64,000 bases of DNA. Origin: Absidia repens (lineage: Eukaryota > Mucoromycota > Mucoromycetes > Mucorales > Cunninghamellaceae). The translations under genes were made by a program, and so were the position numbers. This document shows, piece by piece, positions 47,771-59,627 of the stretch. The stretch spans positions 186,001 through 250,000 of the forward strand of contig MCGE01000031.1 of assembly GCA_002105175.1 (NCBI GenBank). The letters are read 5' to 3'. Numbering within the stretch: position 1 is the stretch's first letter; the number at the start of each line of letters is the position of its first letter. The notes under the pieces were generated by a model, which saw only the letters and a list, made by a program, of their open reading frames with translations, did no database searches and was not told where the DNA came from.

Positions 47771-47977
47771 TTACACTGTAAACATCGACAAATTTTTGTT
47801 ACGTGGAGGAGGAGGAGGGTCTGACATGGTGTCCAGGTTTTCGGCTTGGAGGAGTTGACGTCCCGTGAAATACAGTATGACAGTGATCGCACGCTGATAT
47901 TGTTATGCATACGGGAACGACCATCCACCGCCCTGAAGACAACCATTGGATGATGAGCTGCTGGTGCCGTTTTCCAT
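47771..47977 (-). other. Possible small ORF with an in-frame TAA
   Basis: ATG at 47977 reads MENGTSSSSSNGCLQGGGW then SFPYA, a TAA at 47903-47905, and the same frame continues QYQRAITVILYFTGRQLLQA and then MSDPPPPPRNKNLSMFTV before TAA at 47771-47773. The sequence around the internal TAA also looks like an intron 3' end (GCATAAC then ATATCAG), but no well-placed donor was found. Divergent from RPL19. Not recognised. Confidence 0.25.
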
Positions 47978-48279
47978 TTTCTATTTGAGGAAATTGAAAA
48001 AAAAAAAAACGTGTATGAAAAAAGAAGAAAAAGGTAAAGAAAAGAAGCAAAAGAGAAACACAGACCTGCAGCTCAGGGCAAATGCATTGTCGATATTGTC
48101 AAACACCGACTCCTGGTGTCAGAGTTGGAATTCTGATACTGTAATACAGGTTTTGGCAGGTGGCTTTTTTTTGCGGCGTCACAAAAACCCAGAAATTTTT
48201 TTGCTGCTATTAGGTTGATCAAATTTGTCTCCTCCCCTCTCTTGCTTCTTCCTCTTTTTTTTCATCAGACATAATCACC

Positions 48280-49110
48280 ATGTAAGTCGAAAACAACGTT
48301 TACTCGATACACACAACATCATTATACACCATAACATATTCCGAATACATATCAAAAAATGTCATGGAATGTCATGGAATTCAGTATTCGTTTGTGTTTG
48401 AAATATATTTGATGTGGAACTTGGACCATCTAACCTTCATCTACTAAACACTATTTCTCTCCTTTTTCTCTGCTATTCGTAGGGTCAATTTGCGCATCCA
48501 AAAACGTTTGGCCGCTTCCGTCCTCAAGTGCGGTCAACGCAAGATCTGGCTCGATCCTAATGAAGTCAATGAAATCTCCAATGCTAACTCCCGTAAATAA
48601 TCGGCTACACAGTTACCCTTCCGCAGTATTCATTATTACTCACTACATTTATTATATCTATCATTAGGTGCTAACGTCCGTAAGTTGGTGAAGGATGGTT
48701 TGGTTATTCGCAAGCCTGAAATCGGTGTCTCCCGTTTCCGTGTCCGTGAACGTCATGAAGCCAAGCGTCTCGGTCGCCACATGGGTTTTGGTAAGCGTAA
48801 GGGTACTGCTAACGCTCGTATGTCTCGTCAAGTCCTCTGGATGCGTCGTATGCGTGTCCTCCGCCGCCTCCTCCGTAAGTACAGAGAAGCTGGCAAGATC
48901 GACAAGCACCTCTACCACAACTTGTACCTCAAAGCTAAGGGTAACGGCTTCAAGAACAAGCGTGTCCTCATGGAATACATTCACAAGGCCAAGGCTGAAC
49001 AAATCCGTGCTAAGAACCTCTCTGAACAAGCTGCTGCTCTCCGTGCTAAGAACAAGGCTATGCGTGAACGTAGAAAGCAACGTGCTGAAGACAAGGCCGC
49101 TGATCAATAG
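48280..49110 (+). CDS. rpl19: 60S ribosomal protein L19 (eL19)
   Basis: About 184 residues from exons 48280-48281, 48483-48592 and 48668-49110. The sequence is highly conserved: [73 protein letters not shown] and [20 protein letters not shown]. It is a structural protein of the large cytosolic ribosomal subunit. The start codon appears to be split by the first intron: AT ends exon 1 (AT followed by GTAAGT) and G begins exon 2 (TCGTAG then GGTCAAT). Pyrimidine-rich tracts upstream (about 48236-48263) fit a highly expressed ribosomal-protein promoter. Codon choice is clearly more biased (CGT, AAG, CTC) than in neighbours. Confidence 0.97.
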
Positions 49111-49463
49111 ATTTAGTATTTCTTATTTTAGTACTAGCAGTTATTTAACTTGTCTTGTTTAGTTATTCAAATAAAAAGGAAATTACCAATCCACCCATAG
49201 TATTATTGTTATTGTTATTGTTGTTATTGTCCCCTTGGTCTCACTTTGAACACACACCCCTTTTTATTTTATATCCCCGCCTTTTATTAATTTTGACTTT
49301 TTTTTCTAAAAAAAAATCTACTCAACCCTTCTTCCTTCTTTCGTCTTTACATTCTTACTGAAAAAAAAAAAATACCATATCACTTCCTACCCTTCTCTTT
49401 ACCCTTTTGTTATATCTGTTACGAGGAGAAAAAAGTTCGTGAACAATACAACCTTTACAAAGG

Positions 49464-52400
49464 ATGCACCGATCTTCTCTTACTGACATTAAACAGAAAC
49501 AACAACCATTACCAGCGCTATCCCTACCCCCACCTCCACCTCCTCATTTATGCACCAACAATGAAACGCCCTCAACACCTATACCTTCTCGACTAGAGCG
49601 ACTTCAACGAAAAGCGTCTGAAAAATTGTTCAATCCTTTACGACTCTCATCAAAGCGTAGCTCTCAACAGTACCTTCGACATAAACCAAGTACTGTGACC
49701 ATATCACCCTACTCGAACGACAAGAAGAACGATGTCTTATGTAAGTATCTTCAAACACAATGGACTATATATAGTATAATATATATATATATATATAAAA
49801 AAAAAAAAAAAAAAAAAAACTCACCATGTTTTTACTAACATAACTATATTTTCTTTCAAGCACCAACACCTTCGTCATCCTCTCACTTGCCGTCTAAAAG
49901 GATCAGTCGGACAGATGACATCAAGCGATCGAGAAGTTTTGCTTATGGTCATCAATCGCCAACAACTCCCACTGCAGCGATTACTACTTCGATGATACCA
50001 CCTACTCCAACATTGACCCCATCCGATATTTATCCAGCATTACTATCTCGTGTGGCCTATGAATTTCAACAAAATATGACATTGATGGATCATTTCAAGA
50101 ATGGCATTGAATATAAGAATTGCTTTACTGGTCAAGATGCAGTGGTAAGATATGGAATAGAAGCAAAATGGAGATTTACCTTTGTATACTATCTTACTGA
50201 TCACTGATTGTCATTATTATTAGGATCATCTTACTCGGATTATGTGTACCAATGATCGGTTTTTAGCTCTTGTGGTAGGACGTGCTTTAGGATCGCAGCG
50301 TTTTTTCCATGATGTTGGTTACGAGCATCGGCTTCTGGATTCGGTTGAAGAATTATATCATTTTGAAGAATCCAACTTTATCAGCAAATCGAACAACAAC
50401 AGCCATTCCTTATCCTTCAACAACTACCCTGACGATCTTCTACTTCATTATTGTGATACTCCAACAACTCCTTCTCATGATACAACTACAGCAAGTAACA
50501 GCAGTGTCAATGACCTTTATACTCCGCATCCTGGTGACGATATACTCCCTTCAAAACAGCCAATTGTACCTTTCCCAAACGGTGTCATTGTAGACTTGAC
50601 CTACTGCTATTCATCTACTTGCCATGGCGACTCTCCTTGTTATAGCTATTCATGTCCAAAACGGCAGTCTGTCAACGTAAGTAATATTATTGCGAGCGTT
50701 TACGATTATTCTTTGCTCTTCTCGAAAAATACAATGATATATTGACATACTTCTATCTATTTCTTTTTTTAGCGGCATGTAAAGACAGATCACTACCATC
50801 AACTACTACATCCTCAGGAACATCCTCTTTGGGCAGATTTGGTTCCAGAATTGGAATACAACACCATCTCCAAACAAGAAAGAAAACGACAAGAAGGAAT
50901 ATATGAACTGATTTACACTGAAACAAACTATATCAAAGATTTAGAATACTTGGAAGAGGTAAACATTCACAGAATTAAAAATTGCCGTTTGAATGTCTAA
51001 CTTAATTCGACTTCCTTTTTCCTTGATAGATGTGGGTGCAGCCTTTAACAAAAATGGATATCTTACCTGAATCAAGGCGGGAAACTTTTGTGAATACAGT
51101 TTTTTCCAACTTGTCCTCGATTTATGCTATTAATGTACGATTGGCTTCGGCGTTACTGGCTCGACAAAAGGAACGGCTTGTGGTTCATGCAATTGGTGAC
51201 ATTATGCTGGATTTTGTTGTGGACTTTGAACCTTATATTGTGTACGGTGCAAGACAACATGGAGCCAAATTTGCCTTGGAACGGGAACGATTCATGAATC
51301 CGGCCTTTGCTTGGTTTATCGATGCAACAGAGCGCCATCCTGTCTCCCACAAGCTAGAACTGAATGGATACTTGACCAAACCAACAACAAGAATGGGCAA
51401 GTACCTCTTACTCCTTGACGAAATCCTGAAACGAACTCCTCCTGGCCATCCTGATTATGACGATATTCCAAAAGCCATCACCATCATCAAGCAATTCCTT
51501 ACCCGAGTGAATGCCCAAGCTGGAAATGCCAAAAATCGGTTTGATCTGGAACGGATGCATAACAACATGGTGTTCAAACATAAGGCCGACACTATGGTAA
51601 GACATTGATCTGATAAAACAAAAAAGAAATCTTCTATTTATTAACCTGCCTTATTATTTTTCATATTTTCACGATAGGACTTGGGGCTACTGAAAGACTC
51701 TCGGGTGATCATAAAGCAAGGCATGCTACGTAAAACCCCTAGCGAAGACTCGACTGAATATCAAGTTATTTTACTGGACCATTACCTTGTCGTGGCAAAG
51801 GTGAAGATGGGGCATGGTGGTGAACCAAAGTATGTGGTGCAGAAACGGCCGATGTCTTTGGATCTCCTGAAAGTATTTGTGCCAGCCACCGAAAATAACG
51901 ACAGTATGGACTTTACCAACCGCGACAGCACATACACACCAGCAAATGCTCTGAAAGACAACGATAGCGGAAATCTTGGTCGCACCAACGATGATTATAC
52001 CTCAAATGGCGGCGCCGACCTTCGTCCAAAAAAACGACCTAGCTCGATTCTACCCTATGTAAATATCAACAACACAAACTCACCTATGATATTACGACCG
52101 TTCAATGACTCTTCTCAACAAAATAACAACAATGTGGACAAGTCTATATCTTCAAATACGGCGACAACCACTATTCTGAACGATCGGGAACGGAAAATCG
52201 GCTATCCTATTGTATTTGACTATCTGGGCAGACGAAACAAAAGCGAAGCTCTGATATTGTATGCTACCTCAAGTGCCATCCGAAAACCATGGGTTAACAA
52301 GATCATCAGGCAGCAAAAGGAACGTCAACGAAGGAATAAACCCATCTTCGAAATCGTTCCTGCTGTGGAACCAGGCCATTTTGAATTATATACTCGGATC

Positions 52401-54094
52401 AATCATATGGTGACTTTCAGTAAGCTTAGCAATCTTCCTTTTTTGAAAATAAAAATAGCCATATTGATTAACAGTTGTTTTTTTTTTTTTTTTTTTTTTT
52501 TTTTTGTATGTGTAGATAATGGACAGCAATATATTCTTGCAGCAGATGATGGTGTTTATGTGGGTCATACAACTGGAAAGAAAAAACCCAACAAAGTGCT
52601 CTCCATACAAAAAGTGACTCAAGTGCAAGTGGTGGAACCAGCTGAAATACTCCTTGTCTTATCAGATCGAACGTTATGGGAATATGGTCTTGATGCGGTC
52701 AATGGAAAACCAGAATCTCAACCATTGGGGAAACGTGTACAATCGCATGTGCCATTTTTCCATGTTGGGCGGTCTTTGCAAAGCACCTTGGTATGTGTTC
52801 CTCGAGTTTCGACCCTGAAATCAACAATCACCACATTTGAACCAATAACGAACGGCATCATCAACACTACGGGTAGCGACAAGAATAGTGGTGGTGGCGG
52901 TGGTCATATGCGTCAGAAAGGTGACTCGAAGTTGGTGGACGTTGATGGTGTAGGCGGCAGCAACAATGTGATCAACGGTAGTAACTGTGAAAACACCGTG
53001 AATAGAAACAGCAGCAGTAGCAGTAGCAGTAGCAACACCTGCAACTACAATTACAACATCAATAATGGTAGCAACAGCGATAAACAAATTATGCCCAGCA
53101 ATCGAAATTATACTGGAAACGAAGGTGTCACCTCTCGAATCTCTGCAGAATATAGCCGAAAGAAATCCATGGGACTACTGGATCGAATGTCTTTATTACG
53201 TGTTGGGCCCCAAAATCGGCATGAAATCTCAGATCTACGTTTGAAACGCCTCAAGATGTCCTATGTACCGTGTGAAGTTTGGAGTGTTGAACTATCTCCT
53301 AGCAAAATGCTGATTACATCACCTCGCGGTATGATTATGTTGGATATGAAAACCGATAAACCTCAACGTAAGTTGTAAATGCACAGAAAAAAAAAAAAAG
53401 AAAGAGAAGGTTGGATGGTACTAAGAAATGTGTGTTGTCTTGGATTTATATAGAATTACTTGATCCTGATGATAAACGTCTCAAGTTTATCACAGATCGT
53501 GAACGGGAAGAATCATCTCATATCCGACAGCCTTTGAAACATATTGCAATCTTCAGAACTCCTCGCGGTGATCACTTTGTCTGTTATGATGGTAACTTGC
53601 AAAAAAAAAAAAAAAAAAAAAAAAAAGTTCAAGGCGCTTCGACTTTTACTTATTATTTCGTTTTTAGAATATGGATTTTATATTGACGGCAAGGGAAACC
53701 GGCTATACCCCAATTTTTTGGTGGAATGGGAAGGAAGTCCAGAAGCATTTGCATACCAATATCCTTATATTATCGCTTTTGAACAATCATTCATTGAAGT
53801 TCGACACATTATCACTGTAAGTGGGAAAGGTGAATGGGGAATTTTACGTTAAATGTAAATATTTAATATGATTCTCGTGCGTTTTTCTATTTTATTTATG
53901 GGGGGTGGTGTACCAATTCTTAGGGTGAACTAGAGCAAATTATTTGTGGATCTAATATCCGATGCATAAACAATGGGCATAAGACTGAAAAGCCTTTGAT
54001 ATATGGTGTTATGTCAGACGAGCAATGCAAGCAAGTATCCATATTTGAATTCAAGCGGACAGCCATTGATCAACCTGCACCTCTCTCCTCATGA
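49464..54094 (+). CDS. rom2: Rho guanine-nucleotide exchange factor (Rom1/Rom2-like; DEP-DH-PH-CNH)
   Basis: About 1272 residues from exons 49464-49740, 49861-50144, 50224-50676, 50773-50958, 51030-51596, 51678-52419, 52516-53367, 53454-53591, 53668-53816 and 53924-54094. Domain order: disordered Pro/Ser N-terminus; DEP-like domain at about 145-230 (YKNCFTGQDAVDHLTRIM and GRALGSQRFFHDVGYEHRLL); DH domain at about 375-570 (IYELIYTETNYIKDLEYLEE, HKLELNGYLTKPTTRMGKYL and LLLDEILKRTPPGHPDYDDI); PH domain (IIKQGMLRKTPSEDS and YQVILLDHYLVVAKVK); CNH propeller from about residue 815 to the end. The CNH part carries a low-complexity Ser/Asn/Gly insert. Such proteins activate Rho1 for wall synthesis and actin polarity. 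Confidence 0.93.
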
Positions 54095-54764
54095 ACCTTT
54101 CTGTGTCAACTTCTACTTGGTGCTCAATATATCTTCTCTTTTGTCGTATAATTCATGATTTATTTAGAATATAGATATATAGCCCCTTTTATTATTATTT
54201 TGCATCTTTTATTTACATCGTCCTTATTTATATTATACTGCTTATCTCTTACTTATTATATATTTACTTTATTAGGAACTGCGTTCCTTTTTGTACATTT
54301 ATCACTGACTACATAATAAAACAACCCTGTTTTACCGTTAACCGAACAACAAACTTTTACTGTGTCTTCATGGATATGAAATAATGACACTATTATATTA
54401 GGGAATTGATTTGATCGACAAGGGTGAACAAGAAGAAAAATAGGGTGAACATTGAAAGAATTCTCTGTTTTGGGGTTTTGTTTTTGTTCTTTATGTGTGG
54501 TAGCATGTTAATTTTTTATTTTCATAGCGGTATTATAAAGAAGAATAGTAAATGGAGCGATTTCTGGGTCCGAGAAGAGGAGCGGATGAGGCTAGCTTCC
54601 TGGAACGCAAAAGTCAAAAGATGTACGGGATAACATCTTAGGAACTTCTTCAGACCACCTTAAAACACTGTATGATGCGTTACAAATTATTGAAGACATT
54701 CATTGAAGATATATAGGTATTTTTATTGTAGCATAACAAAATGTAGGCTAAACAAAGTGGGTAA

Positions 54765-54880
54765 GTAATTCTACAGTGAATGGCAAATTATTCTACAGTA
54801 CAGTATAGGGGATGGGTAAACTATACTACAGTGGAGGGGTGAGTCATGCTACGGTGTGGCAAACAATTCCATAGCGAAGG
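54765..54880 (-). repeat. CTACAGTG cluster, minus-strand head of CACTGTAGAATAG family
   Basis: CTACAGTG or a close variant occurs at 54771, 54793, 54826, 54849 and (degenerate) 54869, spaced 20-33 nt. The segment GTAAGTAATTCTACAGTGAA then TGGCAAATTATTCTACAGT matches, in reverse complement, the segment at about 55908-55955. Confidence 0.65.
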
Positions 54881-55394
54881 ATGAGTGCAAAGTCAACGTG
54901 ATAGTTTTCATATAATGGAAACTACCATGTTGTCTATGGGTTTTCTGTAAAAGAAAATGTGAATCACCTTGCTGACATTATCAAGTGGAGTCGTTTCTTG
55001 GAGGGAAAGTAGAGCCATCAAATTAAATTTTGAGTTTCAATTTCTCGAGGGCATGGAATTATCGAAGACTAGGAATGACTTGCACGTCCAAGAGGAGATC
55101 ACAATGGGATGGCAATGAATATCCATCTGATTTGTTTCCGCGCAATACAGTATAGTTTGCGATCATCGTGGTTTTTAAATGCACTCGATCGGTTGCATTA
55201 TCGAGTTTCGAGAAGAGAGAAAAAAATGAAAACTAGAACTAACTCCAGATACTTATTGGTAAGATGAATGACACAACTTGCCAGGAAAATACGAAGATTC
55301 TCGATTTTGAATGAAATGAGTTAGAGGAATTCCTGTTGATAAAGAAAATAATATGGCATTCTCTTCCCAATGAAGTCTAATAAAAAAAGGAATC

Positions 55395-55765
55395 TATAAC
55401 ACAAGACACGAGAGGAACTAATTGGATATTATTTCATTAAAGGAGGCAAAAATAGACATAATTTATTCAAATGTATTACAAACTAACACTAAGCTAATAC
55501 CTAACTAAGCTAATAACGCTCAAAAGGCCAACTGACGGGGCGCCCAGATCCTAGGTCCAAAATGAAAGGGTTTCCCCATACATCTTGTAATCTCTGAGCT
55601 GAAACACCTTCTAAACTAATCCTAATACTATTCTGAGTACAGCATAGCCCCATAGAGGTTGAATGATGAAGAAAAAATTAAGGTAAAAAAGAATAAAGTC
55701 AAAAAGAAAAAGAGCCGAAAAAAAGGCGAGATAAATATTTCACGTGGGCGGAATTTAAAAACAAT
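55395..55765 (-). repeat. Dispersed element, copy E
   Basis: Minus-strand copy: AAGACACGAGAGGAACT near 55402, TAATTTATTCAAATGTATTA near 55460, CAGATCCTAGGTCCAAAATG near 55545, core GAAAGGGTTTCCCCATACAT near 55564, then TTGTAATCTCTGAGCTGAAA, and the box TTTCACGTGGGCGGAATTTA near 55738. Confidence 0.75.
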
Positions 55766-55904
55766 GGGATACCCTCTTTTTTGCTTACAACGTTAACATG
55801 TGTTTCCCTCTTCACGACAATAACCACTACATTCGACATCTGCAGTATAGTGTTCTCTTCTATTGATAAATTTTTAATCAAGGTGAAGCAATTTGACTTG
55901 GTTT

Positions 55905-56200
55905 AATTTGTCCACTCACTGTGGAGTAATTTGCCAACCACCGTAGAATAGCTTACTTATCTTCTCTAATTGGACTAGTTTATCTTACATTATGTTTTAT
56001 TATACATCAAGATACCCCTCACATATACCTCTAATCGCTGTATATTTAGTTTTATATGATATACTACTATCATTAGATTAGTTTAGTTTAGTTGACATCG
56101 TTTATCTGATATTAAAGCTGAATACAATACGCCTTGTCTTTTTGTTTTACATTGTCTCTCATACACTTAGTTTGTCTTTTCCAATGGGTATACCCACATT
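55905..56200 (+). repeat. CACTGTAGAATAG-family element, copy 3
   Basis: Head CACTGTGGAGTAATTTGCCA and CCGTAGAATAGCTTACTTAT, then GGACTAGTTTATCTTACATT near 55963 and a tail AGCTGAATACAATACGCCTT near 56115 with TTTACATTGTCTCTCATACA. The tail has AATACA in place of AATAAA. Confidence 0.65.
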
Positions 56201-57654
56201 GTACGTACAGCACTTGGGCAAGTGGAAAAAAGCTGATGTGTTTCCAAAAAGATTGAATAGCAGATCACTGTATTGAGCCGTTGTGTTCAGTGTTCCGGCT
56301 ACTATTCTGGATCTTTAAATAGTTTTTCCAACTGACTTTGGAAAATGGTCACAGTGGATGTATGAAAAAAAGGACGATGATGGACATATAAAAATAAGAT
56401 GCAATGAGCGCATAAAAATATAATGATTGAAGCGCAGAGGAATTTATCATATTTAGTTGATCCTCATATCATAGCATTCGTTTTTCTTTTTTCATTGGGA
56501 AACGTGTTGTTGTTATTGAAATAACAGCAATTCCTGGATCCCTCTGTCAAACCCGACCAACTTCAAATGCCTAAGATGCTTTTTTTATAATTGAAGAAAA
56601 CATACCAACCAGATGCCTGTACCGCATTTTACTTTTTGTGGTCATATTTCGTGGCTAAACGATTTATTATGTCCCAAATAAAATAAATATCCGCAGCGTT
56701 TTCATGAGGCTCGTTTCTTGCGTATTTACAAAGTTCTCTTTCATTTTCAAGGATTAAATAAGTGCTCTTCTACCCACCGCCCTCTCACTACAAATAGGTA
56801 AAAAGTTCAGGTGCTCCTTAATAACAAAACACTACAAAAAACACAGTCTTAATGCGGGTTAATTACCAAAAATAGCCATAACACTACAATGGTTGAACTT
56901 CCGCCTAAAAAGGTTCGGTACTCGCTTATGAAAACGTAACCTAGTTACTGGCTAATAACCAAAATGACCGTTGTAATGAATGATCTCAACCTTGGAGAGT
57001 TGTTTGGATGGAACGAAATTATCACCTGGGCAATGAATGAAGAAGCATGATTGGAAAATTTGGCTGGGTATGTATGCGTGTGCCTCATATAAAAATTTTG
57101 GTATAAATACCTTCAAAAAAAAAAAAAATTCAAAAAAAAAAACTAATTATTATCCTTATTAATATATTAAAAAGAGCATGGTGTAAATGCTTATCTAAGA
57201 TAACCATGTATGATTTTGAAATTTACTACCTTTCCTCCATTCACATCACCGTATCTAATCCCTTCCCTATTTTTTTTTAGCACAACGTTTGGGACCCAAG
57301 GCGCCCACTTTTTTCCCAATCGCTGCCCACTCATAGTGCCAAATCACAGAGTCTTTCATCCTATCCCATCAAAACCCACACTTCAGAAACCCCCTCCTAC
57401 CCAGTAGCTATATAATTAATACTATTCTCAATTTTGCTCTTCAATATACCCCACCACAACAAAATACACTGTAATTGCTGTTTTTTCACACAAACACATC
57501 CCTGTTTTCTTTTCTCCGCACAAACTTAGAGAGTTGGTGGAATAAGTCTCCATAATACCCAATCCGTTCCTTTTTCATATATATATGTAGACACACTTTT
57601 TTTTTCTATGCATATGTAATACACATTCGATGAAGCTCATAATGTAAACGCAAA

Positions 57655-58235
57655 TTATAAGAAAAAGAACATATTTATTCAGAAGTAGATACAAACGTTG
57701 ACAAACTATTACTAAATTAAAGACGATTCCATGATACTATTCTACTGACGTTCCCAAATCCTTCATCCAAAATGAAAAGGTTTCCCCATGATGTTTGCTT
57801 TGCGTTTTTGAAAACGCCCCTAATTCAAGTTCTAGCACTAATCCTAAATCACCAGTACCCCAATGAGCCTTGCCATCATATCATTCAGACTATCATGATG
57901 AATAAAAAGAAAGAAAAAGAGAGGAAAAAAAAAATGGGGCCAAAAAAAGTAGAAAGCAAAATGCGGAGCCTGAATCGTACAGCCTACCAAAGTGCGAAAT
58001 GCCGGAGGCTCTAATCCCTTCACTATTTTTTTTTTTTTCAGCACACATAAAATCCCATTGACGACGCGCTGAGCACGACGGTTGGGCTTCACGGGACTGC
58101 CCATCAGAGTGCGAAAGCGGAGTCTTCAATCCTATCCCATCAAAACCCACACTTTAATAAAAAACTGTGACACCCAATAAATCGAAAGTTTTCCAAAAGC
58201 TCCAGCAGAGCGCCAGAGCGTTTATTTTAGTATAA
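57655..58235 (-). repeat. Dispersed element, copy G (longer subfamily)
   Basis: Minus-strand copy closest to copy F: CATATTTATTCAGAAGTAGA near 57669, core AATGAAAAGGTTTCCCCATG near 57771, TTCAAGTTCTAGCACTAATC near 57824, CCCACACTTTAATAAAAAAC near 58147 and GCAGAGCGCCAGAGCGTTTA near 58205. A partial extra copy of the last module (ATCCCATCAAAACCCACACT) lies near 57363. Confidence 0.7.
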
Positions 58236-58873
58236 ATAGCCAGATTTTTTAGTAGAAAGTAGTTTTTCTTTTAGTTTTCTTACTTTGCTCATTTACCAAT
58301 AAAACGTTTAGTACAAGGTTTTTTTTTTAACCATCAAATTATCTTTTGTTTCTATTTTGCTATAGAAACCTCTTTTTATTTTTATTTTTATTGAACCAAC
58401 TAAGGTCAATACTTCTACAAAAGTTCTGGTGCTCACCACTGATTACCAATAACATATCTGGTACTTTCTACTTATATCAAATAATATGTTTGGTGCTCTC
58501 TATTTTCAAGACTACAAGTCAAGTAAACAAAAAGTATATTTCAAATTCCGATTCAGGGGAAAAATATTTTTTGATCCTTGCTGCAAATCTACTGCAAATC
58601 CGTTCAAGCAAGAACACTCATACACTATACAGTTGGTGTAAAATATAGCAAATAGCATTAACAAAAGGTTAATACAACACCGTTTCGGCTTATATAAATC
58701 AAACAAACCATAACATATTTGGTAAACACTTTACTTATACAACTCAAAAGTACCCGTAACACCGTAACACTTTAACAAAACCAAAAATTCGTCAAAGTAA
58801 AACCTCTTTACCGCAAAATAGAGCTGTACCGAAGTAAAAATAAAAAAATAGATAACTTTTAGAAGCAAAAGGT

Positions 58874-58956
58874 TGACAAGAGTGGGATTTGAACCCACGC
58901 CTCCGAAGAGATCACGGCCTTAACGTGACGCCTTAGACCAACTCGGCCATCTTGCC
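58874..58956 (-). tRNA. tRNA-Leu (anticodon AAG)
   Basis: An 83-nt class II tRNA read on the minus strand. The acceptor stem GGCAAGA pairs with TCTTGTC (one G-T wobble), with A as discriminator base. The D arm is GCCG/AGGC with AGTTGGTCTA in the loop. The anticodon stem TCACG/CGTGA encloses loop TTAAGGC, giving anticodon AAG (reads CTT and, with inosine, CTC). A short variable arm (TCTCTTCGGAG) and a T arm GTGGG/CCCAC with TTTGAAT complete it. No intron. A T-run for Pol III termination lies just downstream on the minus strand only weakly (TTTTGCTTC near 58863-58871). Confidence 0.95.
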
Positions 58957-59627
58957 TTGATGAAAAAAAGTTTTTTTAGTTTATTACATGGAAAGAAGCG
59001 CGGAGTTTCAACACGCCATTTTTGCGCTCTAGATGTATAGTTGCCATTGCTCATTCCTTCAAAGCTACCATTCGACCCATGTTTATATTAATAGATAGGT
59101 TTCCATGTCCCGGTATGAACCATTAGTCTTGATTTGAGTGTGTTTCGGAAACTTGTCGCCAAAATCTTATACTCGCGGGTCAAAAATTTTATTAGAGAAG
59201 CGGTGTTTGAAGATCCATTGCACAATGATGAACTACAGCGTATGAAGATCACTAATTTATTTTCAACATTTTTTGGAATGTATTTTCAGCACTTAAAATG
59301 GCCAGCGTTGCAGTGTATGTCTCGATTTGTTTGTTTTGTTTAGATATCAGCGGCTTGAAATGATTTCTGTCCGATGAGTTTAAGAAACGAATAGTCGTTG
59401 ATATAGTGAAAAATTTTCACCAGGAAAAAAAAAATGGGTCACGTTGAGACCCCGCCGTTTTTTTTTTTTGTATGCGTACAAAATTTTGTTGGTGTGCCAC
59501 ACTTTTTTTTTTTTTTTTTTCATTTCTTTCCTCTCGCATTCTTTCATACATATACATATATTCGATTATTTTTCTCTATCATCTTTCTCTTCCATCCTAA
59601 CAAGAACTCTTTTTACATTGACTGTGT
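58957..59627. promoter_or_regulatory. Gap between tRNA-Leu and CDC20
   Basis: Holds the upstream region of both the tRNA and CDC20, with T-tracts at 59459-59470 and 59504-59520 just before the CDC20 start. No other gene seen. Confidence 0.45.

Larger units (their letters stand above)
54095..58873. other. Repeat-dense gene-poor region
   Basis: About 4.8 kb with no supportable protein gene. Contents in order: RhoGEF 3' flank; CTACAGTG motif cluster (54771-54876); copy E (-, about 55395-55765); an opposite-strand match to the cluster leading into a plus-strand CACTGTAGAATAG-family element (55905-56200); a partial 3' module (57290-57410); copy G (-, about 57655-58235). The rest is AT-rich and unassigned. 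Confidence 0.55.

Noticed and set aside
48664..49162. Long alternative frames over RPL19
   Set aside because: The conserved ribosomal protein occupies this DNA; the other frames are kept open by its biased codon use.
54424..54633. 69-codon frame after the RhoGEF gene
   Set aside because: Low complexity and no family features; it lies in AT-rich 3' flank.
57210..58150. Several 60-86 codon frames in copies G and the partial module
   Set aside because: They overlap dispersed elements, are rich in Phe/Pro/Lys, and are not kept open in copy F.
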